Positions 55,430 through 64,000 of a stretch of 64,000 bases of DNA are shown one piece after another (position 1 is the stretch's first letter; every line of letters starts with the position of its first letter). The stretch spans positions 2,491,001 through 2,555,000 of the forward strand of contig NZ_CP149510.1 of the NCBI RefSeq assembly GCF_040126305.1. Direction: 5' to 3'. This DNA comes from Pararhizobium sp. A13. GTDB taxonomy: Bacteria > Pseudomonadota > Alphaproteobacteria > Rhizobiales > Rhizobiaceae. The translations under genes were made by a program, and so were the position numbers. The notes below the pieces were generated by a model. That model was not told where the DNA came from, searched no databases, and saw nothing but the letters and a program-made list of their open reading frames with translations.

Positions 55430-56514
55430 TAGCCATCCTCCTCATGCAATAGAATCGTCGAGCCCAGCGCCATCGCTACAACAACTGGCAACCAGGCTGC
55501 AACGAACGGAGGCACAATGCCGCTGCTCCCGAATGCTTTGACAAGCACGGTGACGACATAAAGCACGAAGCCCGACAGGATTCCACCGAGAATTACCGGC
55601 CTCGATTGGTTAAACCGGCTAAATTTCAGGGAGACGCTTGCAGCGATCAAAGTCATTGCGACCAGAAGCAGCGGAAGCGAAAGCATGGAATGGAATTGGG
55701 TTTCCATGCCGTTGGTCGGCAAGCCGAAGGATTTCGCCACCTCGATCTTGCGCCGCAAGTCAAAAAACTGAATGGAATCAGCCTTTGTCAGCGTTTCCTG
55801 GACGAATTCCGGCTTCAGGTGCGTCGGCAGCTGTGCCGTCGCGACACGGCGCGGCAGTTGCCCGTTGCGCGTTTCCGTCACACCGTTAAGAAGCCAGTAA
55901 CCATCTTCCAGTTTTGCCGTTGCGGCATCCTGTCTCGAAACGATCGTGCCGAGCGGATCGAAATGGAGCACCGTGACGTTGACCAGCGTCTTGCCCTCGT
56001 CCTGAACGGAGCGGGCGCCGATGATCGTATCGTCATTTCCGTAGATCTGTCGCAGCCACGGGATGGAGATCGCCGATCGGGCCGCGGATGAGCTTCCCCA
56101 TTCCGCTTCCAGCGCTTCCGCCTGTTTCGTACCCCAGGCGGCGATCGGATTGAGTGTGACGACCGCCAGTATGCCGAACAGGAATGCGCCAATGACGAAG
56201 GGTTGCAAGAATTGCCAGACGGAAATGCCGGCAGCGCGTGTCACCACCAGCTCATAGCGGCGGTTGAGCGAGATCAGTGCCGCCATGCCGGAAAACAGCG
56301 CGACGAAGGGAACGGTCTGCTGCAGGATCATCGGAATACGGAACGTCGTCATCAACAGGGCGCCTGTCACCGAGTATCGCGGCAATTGTGACATCCGGTT
56401 CGAAAGCTCGCTGAAATCGATGATGAAGATCAGCGCGAAAATGCCGGCGAGGAACCAGAAGGTCGTCACCGCATAGCGCCTGAAGAAATAACGTCCGAGT
56501 GTGGTGAATATCAT
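55429..56514 (-). CDS. lptG: LPS export ABC transporter permease LptG
   Basis: The 361-residue protein has six transmembrane helices split by a periplasmic beta-jellyroll domain, with MIFTTLGRYFFRRYAVTTFW and the conserved MILQQTVPFVALFSGMAALI. It forms the inner-membrane LptB2FG complex with LptF. Its start overlaps the lptF stop by ATGA. No lptB gene lies in the window. Confidence 0.94.
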   Translation of the reverse strand: MIFTTLGRYFFRRYAVTTFWFLAGIFALIFIIDFSELSNRMSQLPRYSVTGALLMTTFRIPMILQQTVPFVALFSGMAALISLNRRYELVVTRAAGISVWQFLQPFVIGAFLFGILAVVTLNPIAAWGTKQAEALEAEWGSSSAARSAISIPWLRQIYGNDDTIIGARSVQDEGKTLVNVTVLHFDPLGTIVSRQDAATAKLEDGYWLLNGVTETRNGQLPRRVATAQLPTHLKPEFVQETLTKADSIQFFDLRRKIEVAKSFGLPTNGMETQFHSMLSLPLLLVAMTLIAASVSLKFSRFNQSRPVILGGILSGFVLYVVTVLVKAFGSSGIVPPFVAAWLPVVVAMALGSTILLHEEDG

Positions 56515-57686
56515 GCGGACTGGTTCCCGTCGGATGCGCGCGCGACCTTGGCGAGGCGCAGGCGAACCAGGATCTCGTTGAGTTTCTGCTCCCAGGTCAG
56601 CGGGATTTCAAGCCGCTTGTTGCCCACCAACTGACGGATCGACAGGTAGCCGGTCGCGAGCGGGATCAGATACATGATCGGAACGAAGGCGCGCGATTCT
56701 TCCGCGCTGTTGGCAGCGTAGAAGGTTGCCCAGCGGATGAAAAGACAGGTTAAGAGAGCGGTAATCATCGGATGCACGCGGGCTTCGCGGTGCGTCCGGG
56801 CATCACTGCTGACGACCAGCGCGATCAGGGCGAACAGCAGCGGAAACGTCCACTCGGTGAAGCGACGGTGCAGTTCCGCCGAGAACGACATCGGATTCCT
56901 CTCATAGACCGGGTCCTTCGGATCCGGATTGAGGAGGAAAAGCAGATCCCGGTCCTTCGCGCGGATTGTCGCTTCGCCCGCCATCTTGCTCAGATCCGTG
57001 AGGTCGAAGGCATAGGAATCGAACTTGATGATCGAGACATTGCTGTCCGGAAGCTTGCGATGCACCTCGCCATCCTTCATCACCAGCGCCGAGCCGTTTT
57101 CGTCCACCGCACCTTCGCGGGCGTAATAGACCAGCTCATAGGCCGGATTGCGCGAATCGGCGACGAAAATCCCGTGCAGAACGCCGCCGCTGCGGCGCGA
57201 GGCGACCTGGACATAAAGGCCGTCGGCAATCTTGCGGAAGGTGTTTTCCTGGACCACGGATGACAGCAGATCGGCATGCGCGGTGGCGATCATCTTGCGC
57301 ACCGCCATGCGCGAATAGGGTTCGACGAAATTATCGACCGCAAAGGACAGGACGCTGAGCGCAATGCCGAGGTAGAGGACCGGCCGGATGATCGTCATGC
57401 GCGAGCTTCCGGCGGCATTCAGGACGGTGAGCTCCGAATCGGCGTTCATCGCCGTCAGCGTCTGTGCCACGCCGATGACCAGGGCGAAGGGCAGGATGAG
57501 CGGAATGATTGATGGCAGGATGAGCGTTGCGAGCCGCAGGAAGGCGAGGATAGACTGGCCGCTGTCCGTCACCAGGTTGACGCTGGCGAGCGCCTGCGTC
57601 GTCCAGACGATCGCCATCAGCGGCAGGAGCGTGGCAAGGAACATGCCCGTTGCCCGCCTCAGGATATAGCGCTCGATCAATTTCAT
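56511..57686 (-). CDS. lptF: LPS export ABC transporter permease LptF
   Basis: The 391-residue permease begins MKLIERYILRRATGMFLATL and has the YjgP/YjgQ family layout: three helices, a periplasmic domain (about 125-260), three helices. It pairs with LptG in LPS extraction from the inner membrane. The ATG at 57686 is the family start; the open frame extends about 50 codons upstream without family similarity. It is divergent from pepA. Confidence 0.94.
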   Translation of the reverse strand: MKLIERYILRRATGMFLATLLPLMAIVWTTQALASVNLVTDSGQSILAFLRLATLILPSIIPLILPFALVIGVAQTLTAMNADSELTVLNAAGSSRMTIIRPVLYLGIALSVLSFAVDNFVEPYSRMAVRKMIATAHADLLSSVVQENTFRKIADGLYVQVASRRSGGVLHGIFVADSRNPAYELVYYAREGAVDENGSALVMKDGEVHRKLPDSNVSIIKFDSYAFDLTDLSKMAGEATIRAKDRDLLFLLNPDPKDPVYERNPMSFSAELHRRFTEWTFPLLFALIALVVSSDARTHREARVHPMITALLTCLFIRWATFYAANSAEESRAFVPIMYLIPLATGYLSIRQLVGNKRLEIPLTWEQKLNEILVRLRLAKVARASDGNQSA

Positions 57687-58003
57687 GCCCGGTCCTGGCT
57701 TATCTTCCTGCCGCTCAACCGGTCTTGCGCCGGTATGCACTGGGCGGGACCCCGTGTCCCTGTTGCGCTGATCGAGCTGGTTTGCAAGTTTTTCACGACA
57801 ATCAAATTGTAAAAGGGCAGGGCTAATGCACGGCAAAGAATGACAGTTAACAGCATGTAAACATACACTCGCGTCTTGCCAAGGCCATCAAAACGAAGAA
57901 CGGTGTACGGACCTGTTTCCGGGCTTGCGGTTGATGGCGAATGTTTGCCACTGTAACCGCGATGTAACAATTGCGGCTGCCTGCGACCTTCTGGAGTGTC
58001 TTC
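57687..58003. other. Divergent promoter region lptF/pepA
   Basis: About 317 bases between the lptF and pepA starts, A+T-rich in its right half with repeated TTT/AAA runs and ATGTAAACATAC. It must hold promoters for both directions, but no single -35/-10 pair stands out. Confidence 0.5.
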
Positions 58004-59500
58004 ATGTCGATGAAATTTGAAATCGGTTTCAGCAAATCAGCACGTTTGTCCGGTGGTCTGGCTATCCTGCTCAAGACTGTTGACGGAAAAGAGGCGGCTG
58101 GCGCTGCAGAAACCGATCCCGAGGCAATTATTGCCAAGGCTGCGCGGATCGCGAAGTTCAAGGCCAAGTCGTTGAGCACGCTCGATATCGTTGCACCGCA
58201 GGGATCGCCGGTCGATCGCATCGTGGTTCTCGGGCTCGGCGACGGCACCGGTCTTTCCGCGCATGATTGGCTGAAGGCGGGCGGTGCCGCGGCCTCGAAA
58301 ATCCGCGGCGCAGAGAAAGTGACAGTTTTCCTCGATGCGCCGGGCGTGGAGGTTTCCGGCAAGGCAGGTGCCGATTTTGCGCTCGGCATGGAGATGAACG
58401 CCTACAGCTTCGATACCTACAAGACGACGAAGAAGGACGATGACGAGCAGAAAGGACCGCCAAAGCCTGTGAAAGTGACCATTGTCACCGGCGCGGTCAT
58501 TGCAGCCAAGAAGGCGGCGGCCAATTCCCAGGCGATCGCCGAAGGCGTTTTCATCGCCCGCAACCTCGTCAACGAACCGGCGAACGTGCTTGGGCCGGTC
58601 GAGTTCGCGGCCAAGGCAAAGGAACTCGAAAAGCTTGGCGTCGAGGTCGAGATCCTCACCGAGCGCGAAATGAAGAAGCTCGGCATGGGCGCGCTGCTTG
58701 GCGTGGCACAAGGCTCCGTGCGTCCGCCGCGGCTTGCGGTCATGCAGTGGAAAGGTGGAAAACCGAAAGACCGACCGGTCGCCTTCGTCGGCAAGGGGGT
58801 CGTCTTCGATTCGGGCGGCATTTCGATCAAGCCCGGCGCCGGCATGGAGGACATGAAGGGCGACATGGGCGGCGCTGCCGCCGTCACCGGCGTGATGCAC
58901 GTGCTGGCGACGCGCAAGGCCAAGGCGAATGTCGTCGGCATCATCGGCCTTGTGGAAAACATGCCCGATGGCAATGCCCAGCGCCCGGGCGACATCGTCA
59001 CCTCGATGTCCGGCCAGACGATCGAGATCATCAACACCGATGCCGAAGGCCGGCTCGTTCTGTGCGACGCGCTGTGGTACTGCAACGACCGCTTCAAGCC
59101 GCAGTTCATGATCAATCTGGCGACGCTGACCGGCGCCGTCATGGTGGCGCTCGGCAGCCATCATGCCGGCCTGTTCACCAATGACGACAAGCTTGCAGGA
59201 CAACTGACGGCCGCGGGGCTGACCACGCAGGAACGGCTGTGGCGCCTGCCGCTCGGCAAGGAATACGACAAGATGATCGACAGCAAGTTCGCCGACATGA
59301 AGAACACCGGCGGCCGCTATGCCGGCTCGATCACCGCCGCGCAGTTCCTGAAGCGTTTCGTCAAGGATACGCCCTGGGCCCATCTCGACATCGCCGGCAC
59401 CGCCATGGGCTCGCCAACCGACGAGGTCAACCAATCCTGGGCCTCGGGCTTCGGCGTACGCCTGCTGGATGAGCTTGTCCGCGCGAATTACGAGGGCTGA
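58004..59500 (+). CDS. pepA: Leucyl aminopeptidase (M17)
   Basis: The 498-residue cytosolic hexameric peptidase removes N-terminal residues. It has the di-metal M17 signature [26 protein letters not shown] with a metal-binding Lys/Asp, and [10 protein letters not shown]. An N-terminal macro-like domain occupies about residues 1-170. GGAG lies 7 bases before the ATG at 58004. In E. coli PepA (XerA) also binds DNA; whether this one does is unknown. holC follows 8 bases downstream. Confidence 0.95.
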   Translation: MSMKFEIGFSKSARLSGGLAILLKTVDGKEAAGAAETDPEAIIAKAARIAKFKAKSLSTLDIVAPQGSPVDRIVVLGLGDGTGLSAHDWLKAGGAAASKIRGAEKVTVFLDAPGVEVSGKAGADFALGMEMNAYSFDTYKTTKKDDDEQKGPPKPVKVTIVTGAVIAAKKAAANSQAIAEGVFIARNLVNEPANVLGPVEFAAKAKELEKLGVEVEILTEREMKKLGMGALLGVAQGSVRPPRLAVMQWKGGKPKDRPVAFVGKGVVFDSGGISIKPGAGMEDMKGDMGGAAAVTGVMHVLATRKAKANVVGIIGLVENMPDGNAQRPGDIVTSMSGQTIEIINTDAEGRLVLCDALWYCNDRFKPQFMINLATLTGAVMVALGSHHAGLFTNDDKLAGQLTAAGLTTQERLWRLPLGKEYDKMIDSKFADMKNTGGRYAGSITAAQFLKRFVKDTPWAHLDIAGTAMGSPTDEVNQSWASGFGVRLLDELVRANYEG

Positions 59501-59508
59501 TCTCACCC

Positions 59509-59958
59509 GTGACGGATATCCTGTTCTACCACCTGACCGAATCCAAGCTCGAAGATGCGCTTCCGCCGCTACTCGACAAGAGCGTCGAGCGCGGCTGGCG
59601 AGTCGTCGTGCAGACGGCGGACGAGGAGCGGCGCGACATGCTCGACACACATCTGTGGACCTATCGCGACGACAGTTTTCTGCCGCATGGAACCGATGCG
59701 GCGGACTTCGCAGCGGATCAGCCGATCCTTTTGACGGCGGGTGAGGGCAATGAGAACGGCGCCACCGTCCGCTTCCTCGTCGACGGCGCCGAACCGCCGC
59801 CGGTCAGCGGCTACGAGCGCGTGGTTTTCATGTTCGACGGTTACGACCAGGCGCAGCTGGAAGGCGCGCGGGCGCACTGGAAGGCGCTGAAGGGCGAGGG
59901 GCATGCGCTGACCTACTGGCAGCAGAACCAGGACGGGCGGTGGGTGAAGAAGGCGTGA
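59509..59958 (+). CDS. holC: DNA polymerase III subunit chi
   Basis: The 149-residue protein starts MTDILFYHLTESKLEDALPP (GTG start at 59509) and has the chi fold pattern RVVVQTADEERRDMLDTHLW and FVDG-like ERVVFMFDGYDQAQLEGARA. Chi links the clamp loader to SSB. The pepA-holC pairing is conserved in alphaproteobacteria. Confidence 0.92.
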   Translation: MTDILFYHLTESKLEDALPPLLDKSVERGWRVVVQTADEERRDMLDTHLWTYRDDSFLPHGTDAADFAADQPILLTAGEGNENGATVRFLVDGAEPPPVSGYERVVFMFDGYDQAQLEGARAHWKALKGEGHALTYWQQNQDGRWVKKA

Positions 59959-60017
59959 AGTATTTTACGGAATCTTTTTGCCGGAAAACAGAAGTGGAAA
60001 ACAGCGCCTGCCATACT

Positions 60018-60059
60018 GTCATGCACGAGTTTGCCATCGATCGACAGCTTGGCGCCGCC
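60018..60059 (-). pseudogene. 42-bp scar of a galactose-dehydrogenase-like gene
   Basis: These 42 bases match 60843-60884 inside the downstream oxidoreductase gene at 39 positions. On the minus strand both copies encode GGAKLSIDGKLVHD; all three differences are third-position and silent. The match stops sharply on both sides, so this is a fragment, not a gene. Confidence 0.85.
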
Positions 60060-60063
60060 CCAT

Positions 60064-60600
60064 CTATAGCTCTAAATTATTGTCGGAGACTGTGACGAGT
60101 GTCCCGACAAAGGCATTTGCTCGATAGGAATCGACATTAAGATAATAATAGTCGTCGCCCGTGCGTGGAAAACCGAATTTCATAGTATGACTTGGGTATT
60201 CTGAGGCAGGATCATCGGCGTCAGTGGAGTAGCAGAGCAGCAGCGGCTTTTTTATATTATTGCTTATTAGGTAACGGCCGAAATAGTCGCATGCCGAAAA
60301 ATATATCTGGATGTAATAGATCATCTCAAAGCCAAGGTCTGGAGCGTCATCTTCGAGATGAACCTTGTTCAGGAAGGTCTCAATTGAAAACGGGTCCTTG
60401 TAGGTTTCGAGAGCTAGGCCAATTTGCTTATCCGTTGCTTCTTGGGGGCCTAAAAAATATTCACCGTGGAATGTCGCGTTGCAAATCCAATCGTTCAGAG
60501 ACTTGGGGATGACAGCGCTTGCGCAGCCCGGCCCTGCGCTGAGAATCGCTTTGGCCCTTTCATTCAGAACGTGTTTGATTTGCACATGCAATATACGCAT
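60064..60600 (-). CDS. Orphan protein of unknown function
   Basis: The 178-residue soluble protein is unlike its neighbours in base use: it is clearly more A+T-rich, with many AAT, ATA and TTA codons. It starts MRILHVQIKHVLNERAKAIL and contains YYIQIYFSACDYFGRYLISN and the aromatic segment GDDYYYLNVDSYRANAF. I recognise no domain; composition and size recall immunity-type or SMI1-like small proteins, which is only a guess. It sits between holC and the galactose-dehydrogenase-like gene, next to the 42-bp scar. Likely acquired horizontally. Confidence 0.7.
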   Translation of the reverse strand: MRILHVQIKHVLNERAKAILSAGPGCASAVIPKSLNDWICNATFHGEYFLGPQEATDKQIGLALETYKDPFSIETFLNKVHLEDDAPDLGFEMIYYIQIYFSACDYFGRYLISNNIKKPLLLCYSTDADDPASEYPSHTMKFGFPRTGDDYYYLNVDSYRANAFVGTLVTVSDNNLEL

Positions 60601-60692
60601 CCCTTTGCGTTGCGCTCGCCCTTAGTCACAATCATCAGTTCTACGACCGGCAAAGTATGACACTTCGCTGGCCGTAGAACCCCAACTTCAAA

Positions 60693-61619
60693 TCAATCGA
60701 AAAACGCGTCCACGAACTTCCTCCGTCCCAGCATAAACGCATCGGCCACATGCCGCAGTGGCGAGAGATCAACATCCGATTTGCCGGCCGTGATGATCTC
60801 GGCGAAGCGGGCGTAGAGCGCCGGATATTCCTGCTCCGGCTCGTCGTGAACGAGTTTGCCGTCGATCGACAGCTTGGCGCCGCCTTCGGCGAGCGTCATG
60901 GTGCCAGCGTCGGTTTCGGCAATGATGTCCCAGCTCTGGTGGCCGGTCTGGCGCCAGTCGAATTCGGCGGAGACGGGCAGGTTGTTGGCGTCGGTAAAGG
61001 CGATCGAGGCGGCGATCGGAGCATCGCGGTTTTCCGGGAATTCGAGCGTCGCTGCGGTGATGAACAGCGGGTTCGGCAGGATGTGCGTGACGATCGACAG
61101 CGCATTGATGCCCGGATCGAAGACGCCGAGGCCGCCGGCCTGCCAGATCCAGTCCTGGTTCGGATGCCAGTGGCGCACGTCTTCCTTCCAGATCACCTGG
61201 ACGCTGTTGATCTTCGTCGAGGCGAGGAAGGACTTGGCGGCTTCGACGCCCGGCGCATAGCGCGAATGCCAGCTCGCAAACAGCGACAGGCCCTTGGCGG
61301 CGGCCAACGCTTCGAGATCGGCCACCTCGCTCAGCGTCGCGCCCGGTGGCTTTTCGAGAAACACGTGTTTTCCAGCTTCGAGCGCCACGCGCGCCGCCTG
61401 ATAGCGGAACTGCGGCGGCATGCAGAGCGAAACCGCGTCGATTGCCGGCACGGCGTCGAGCATCGCCTCGATCGACTTGAAATTGTCGATGCCGTCGACG
61501 ACGCCATGGCGGCTGGCGGCGGCGATCAGCTTGTAGTCTGCATTCTTGGCGATGGCGGGGAGATGCTGGTCGCGGACGATCTTGCCGACGCCGACGATCG
61601 AGATGTTGATGGGGCTCAT
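60693..61619 (-). CDS. Gfo/Idh/MocA oxidoreductase, D-galactose 1-dehydrogenase-like
   Basis: The 308-residue NAD(P)-dependent enzyme starts ISIVGVGKIVRDQHLPAIAK and has EKPPGATLSE with the catalytic Lys of the EKP motif, and WHSRYAPGVEAAK. It resembles bacterial D-galactose/L-arabinose 1-dehydrogenases in the opening and in the KEDVRHWHPNQDWIW region. The start MSPINISIVG at 61619 is fixed by family alignment. A fragment of a homologue lies about 800 bases away at 60018-60059. Confidence 0.85.
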   Translation of the reverse strand: MSPINISIVGVGKIVRDQHLPAIAKNADYKLIAAASRHGVVDGIDNFKSIEAMLDAVPAIDAVSLCMPPQFRYQAARVALEAGKHVFLEKPPGATLSEVADLEALAAAKGLSLFASWHSRYAPGVEAAKSFLASTKINSVQVIWKEDVRHWHPNQDWIWQAGGLGVFDPGINALSIVTHILPNPLFITAATLEFPENRDAPIAASIAFTDANNLPVSAEFDWRQTGHQSWDIIAETDAGTMTLAEGGAKLSIDGKLVHDEPEQEYPALYARFAEIITAGKSDVDLSPLRHVADAFMLGRRKFVDAFFD

Positions 61620-61778
61620 GGTGTTTCGCTCGATTTGTATGACTTTATGGACGGCTTTGTAGCAGAAAGCGAAAAGCGGGCAAGCGTTGCCGTGGCGTAG
61701 ATATTCGTTGCTGCCGGTGGTGGACAATAGCAAAGCCGCCCTATTTGGATAAGGCTGCAATTCCAAACAGGAGCCGCC

Positions 61779-62621
61779 ATGCCCCCGATCATTCGAAAAG
61801 CCAGCCGCGCCGATCTGGATATTCTCATCGACTGGGCCGCACGGGAAGGGTGGAATCCCGGTCTCGACGATGCAGCCGCTTTCTGGGCGGCGGACCCGGA
61901 AGGCTTTTGGATCGCCGAGGAAGACGGCGTCGTCGCAGCAGCGCTTTCCTTGGTCCGCTATGATGCGGCCTATGCCTTTCTCGGTTTCTACATGGCGCAC
62001 CCGGACTATCGCGGCCAGGGCATCGGCTTTGCCCTCTGGCAGAGGGCGATATCGGAAGCGGGAAACCGCACGATCGGGCTCGATGGCGTGGTGGCGCAGC
62101 AGGACAACTACCGCAAATCCGGTTTCGTCTATGCGCATGCCAATTTCCGCTACGGCGGCGAGGTTCAATGCGTCGAGCCTCCGGGCACGGAACTGGTTTC
62201 CGTCTCCCCGGTGCATGTGCCGATGCTGGTTGACTATGATGCACGGTTCTGCCCGGCCCGGCGGGATGCCTTCCTGCGCGAATGGCTGAAGCCGCTTTCG
62301 ACGCGCGAGAGCTTTGCGCTGATCAGAAACGCCGAGGTTCTGGGCTACGGTACCATTCGCGCCTGCCGTGAGGGCCACAAGATCGGGCCGCTGTTTGCCG
62401 ACGCGGAAACCGGCGCGGACCTCATCTTCCGTAAACTGGTGACGAGCGTCGGCGGTGGCCAGATCTATCTCGATATCCCCGAGCCGAACGCCGCTGCACG
62501 AGCGCTGTGCGATCGCTACAATCTGAAACCGGTGTTCGAGACGGCGCGGATGTATCGCGGCCCAGTGCCGGACCTGCCGCTCGGACAGATCTACGGCATC
62601 ACCACGTTCGAGCTTGGATAA
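61779..62621 (+). CDS. GNAT family N-acetyltransferase, two-domain
   Basis: The 280-residue protein has an N-terminal GNAT domain with the acetyl-CoA motif HPDYRGQGIGFALWQRA and a C-terminal YitH/HolE-like second domain (from about residue 150: PMLVDYDARFCPARRDAFLR, ...GGGQIYLDIPEPNAAARALC). The substrate is unknown. It is divergent from the galactose-dehydrogenase-like gene and convergent with a small membrane-protein gene. Confidence 0.87.
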   Translation: MPPIIRKASRADLDILIDWAAREGWNPGLDDAAAFWAADPEGFWIAEEDGVVAAALSLVRYDAAYAFLGFYMAHPDYRGQGIGFALWQRAISEAGNRTIGLDGVVAQQDNYRKSGFVYAHANFRYGGEVQCVEPPGTELVSVSPVHVPMLVDYDARFCPARRDAFLREWLKPLSTRESFALIRNAEVLGYGTIRACREGHKIGPLFADAETGADLIFRKLVTSVGGGQIYLDIPEPNAAARALCDRYNLKPVFETARMYRGPVPDLPLGQIYGITTFELG

Positions 62622-62633
62622 CGACAGCGGGTA

Positions 62634-62852
62634 TCAGGCCCAGGGGAACAGATTGTGCTGTCCGCCGATGATCAGGACGCTGGCAAAGACGCTGATCACC
62701 AGCAGCACGACGAGCACCCAGAACAGCCGGCCGGACGCCGGAGCGTCATCTACGAAAACCGGCTCCTTGTTGCGCAACGCGTTCATCGCGTGCCGGGGAT
62801 TTCCCCATTTGACGCGCCGGAACCGGAAGGCATTTTGGGTTTCGTGTTTCAT
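62634..62852 (-). CDS. Small single-pass membrane protein
   Basis: The 72-residue protein has a basic N-terminus (FRFRRVKWGNPRHAMNALRN) and one C-terminal transmembrane helix (LFWVLVVLLVISVFASVLII), then HNLFPWA. It has no recognisable domain. It lies 12 bases from the convergent GNAT gene and has TTAA-rich sequence upstream. Confidence 0.6.
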   Translation of the reverse strand: MKHETQNAFRFRRVKWGNPRHAMNALRNKEPVFVDDAPASGRLFWVLVVLLVISVFASVLIIGGQHNLFPWA

Positions 62853-62876
62853 GAAGAGCGAATATAAGGCCCGATT

Positions 62877-62904
62877 TTAAACGAGACTTTAAACGCTCTG
62901 TTAA
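62877..62904. repeat. Three TTAA words at 12-bp spacing
   Basis: TTAA occurs at 62877, 62889 and 62901, each separated by 8 bases (TTAAACGAGACT then TTAAACGCTCTG then TTAA). It lies 25-52 bases before the small membrane-protein start on the minus strand. Confidence 0.6.
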
Positions 62905-62958
62905 AAGTTTAGGCTTTGCTTGTGGATGGGCGCGTTTCCCGAATGAGAGACGGCGGGA

Positions 62959-64000
62959 TCACCCCGCCATCGCCTCTTCGTACTCGGTCGACAGGTCCAT
63001 CCATTGTTCTTCCGCCTTGGCGAGCTTGGCCATGATCTCGGCGCGCTCCTTCACCTTGGCCGCAGCCTTGGCAGGGAATTTTTCGTAGATCTCCTGGTCT
63101 TCAAGTTCCTTGTCGAGGGCGTGAATCTGTTTGTGCAGTTTGCCGGTGAAGGATTCGATATCGTTGATCTTTTTCTTGAGCGGCGCGAAGGCTGCCCGTT
63201 TGTCGGCATTGGCCTTGCGCTGCTCTGCCTTGGAGCGGTTGTCATCTGAGCCGTTGCCCTTGTCCTTGTTCCCCTTGCCGCGCGAACTCTGGACGATGGT
63301 GTTGCGGTAGTCCTCGAGGTCGCCATCGTAATTGGTGACGGTGCCGTCCTTGACCAGCCAGAGGCGGTCAACGGTCGCCTCGATCAGGTGGCGATCGTGC
63401 GAGATCAGGATGACCGCGCCCTCATACTCGTTCAGAGCCTCGATCAGCGCGTTGCGGCTGTCGATGTCGAGATGGTTGGTCGGCTCGTCGAGGATGAGCA
63501 GGTTCGGCGCCTCGAAGGCGGCAAGGCCCATCAGAAGGCGGGCCTTCTCGCCGCCGGAAAGATCCTTGGCGGCGGTTTCCATCTTTTCGGTCGCAAGCCC
63601 CATCTGGGCGACGCGGGCGCGCACCTTGGCTTCGGGCGCGTCCAGCATCAGCGGCCGAACGTGCTGGACGGCCGTCTCGGCCGGCCTGAGGTCGTCGAGT
63701 TGATGCTGGGCGAAGAAGCCGATCTTCAGATTGGGTGCCACGCGGATATCGCCGCTTTCGGCGGAAAGCCGGCCGGAGATGAATTTCGCGAAGGTCGACT
63801 TGCCGTTGCCGTTCGAGCCGAGCAGTGCGATGCGGTCGTCATTGTCGATGCGCAGGTTGAGGCCCTTGAGGATCGGTTTGCCCGGCGTATAGCCGACGGC
63901 GCCGCCGGTGATCGCGACGATCGGCGAGGCCGGCTGCTTCTCGGGCTTGGGAAAGCGGATCGGCTGGACGTGGTCCTCGATGACGGCCGAAACCGTGCCC
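62959..64000 (-). CDS. ABC-F family ATPase, 5' truncated by the window
   Basis: The gene runs off the right edge of the window, so at least the N-terminal ATPase domain is missing. The visible part has Walker A GSNGNGKST (near 63800), the ABC signature LSGGEKARLL, Walker B LLILDEPTNHLDIDSR and the H-loop SHDRHL, then a charged linker (KGNKDKGNGSDDNRSKAEQR) and a C-terminal coiled coil (KKKINDIESFTGKLHKQIHA). This is an ABC-F (Uup/EttA-like) protein acting on ribosomes or replication intermediates; it has no membrane domain. Confidence 0.92.
   Translation of the reverse strand, partial: GTVSAVIEDHVQPIRFPKPEKQPASPIVAITGGAVGYTPGKPILKGLNLRIDNDDRIALLGSNGNGKSTFAKFISGRLSAESGDIRVAPNLKIGFFAQHQLDDLRPAETAVQHVRPLMLDAPEAKVRARVAQMGLATEKMETAAKDLSGGEKARLLMGLAAFEAPNLLILDEPTNHLDIDSRNALIEALNEYEGAVILISHDRHLIEATVDRLWLVKDGTVTNYDGDLEDYRNTIVQSSRGKGNKDKGNGSDDNRSKAEQRKANADKRAAFAPLKKKINDIESFTGKLHKQIHALDKELEDQEIYEKFPAKAAAKVKERAEIMAKLAKAEEQWMDLSTEYEEAMAG

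Noticed and set aside
58037-59650. Minus-strand open frame opposite pepA
   Set aside because: It covers pepA and part of holC in antisense, is rich in His/Arg/Asp repeats typical of shadows, and has no plausible start signal.

Overview
The window is a gene-dense, GC-rich alphaproteobacterial chromosome segment, most likely from the Rhizobium/Agrobacterium group. The evidence is gene order and family content: a rpsF-rpsR-DUF2232-rplI-dnaB-alr-radA-cvpA-purF-SDR run, an lptF-lptG-lptD-surA-pdxA-rsmA run divergent from pepA-holC, a COG4111-type NUDIX regulator, and a TIGR02301 protein. The genus cannot be fixed from this sequence alone. No rRNA, tRNA, CRISPR array or insertion sequence was seen.

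Layout. 1-7.2 kb: end of an EF-hand protein gene, periplasmic sodC, then a tightly coupled minus-strand operon (YgfZ - HD phosphohydrolase - tyrosine phosphatase - NUDIX-type regulator), rhizobial proteins of unknown function, a NUDIX hydrolase, an SRAP (YedK/HMCES-like) gene and an unlisted 52-residue protein gene. 7.5-14.7 kb: cysS and cimA bracket an accessory block (DUF559 nuclease-like protein, 66-residue protein, three tandem GFA-type zinc proteins, proline iminopeptidase) with inverted pairs of the same palindromic repeat at both edges; a DUF433/DUF5615 toxin-antitoxin pair follows. 14.7-24.4 kb: cpdB-type nucleotidase, rarD, LOG-type phosphoribohydrolase, a LysM protein, an Atm1-like ABC exporter, and psd-pssA for phosphatidylethanolamine synthesis.

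24.4-36.3 kb: SDR, purF, cvpA, radA, a parDE module whose toxin stop overlaps the radA start, alr, a TerC-family protein, dnaB, rplI, DUF2232, rpsR and rpsF. 36.5-42.2 kb: GrpB, a repeat-rich gap, a membrane GGDEF-EAL protein, a SAM methyltransferase preceded by a CtrA-like box, and an aldo/keto reductase. 42.4-49.4 kb: fabD-fabG-acpP-fabF with mltG, yicC and gmk. 49.4-57.7 kb: ICMT-like methyltransferase and the rsmA-pdxA-surA-lptD-lptG-lptF set for outer-membrane assembly. 58-64 kb: pepA-holC, an orphan A+T-rich gene beside a 42-bp scar of the neighbouring galactose-dehydrogenase-like gene, a GNAT enzyme, a small membrane protein and a truncated ABC-F ATPase.

Most of the window is core genome with conserved neighbourhoods. 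The observations most worth a second look are the scar next to the orphan gene (60.0-60.9 kb), the repeat-bracketed GFA block (9.0-12.4 kb), parDE coupled to radA, two perfect TTAA-N7-TTAA boxes, and large perfect inverted repeats before mltG and cvpA. I found no clear evidence of a complete new defence or biosynthetic system.
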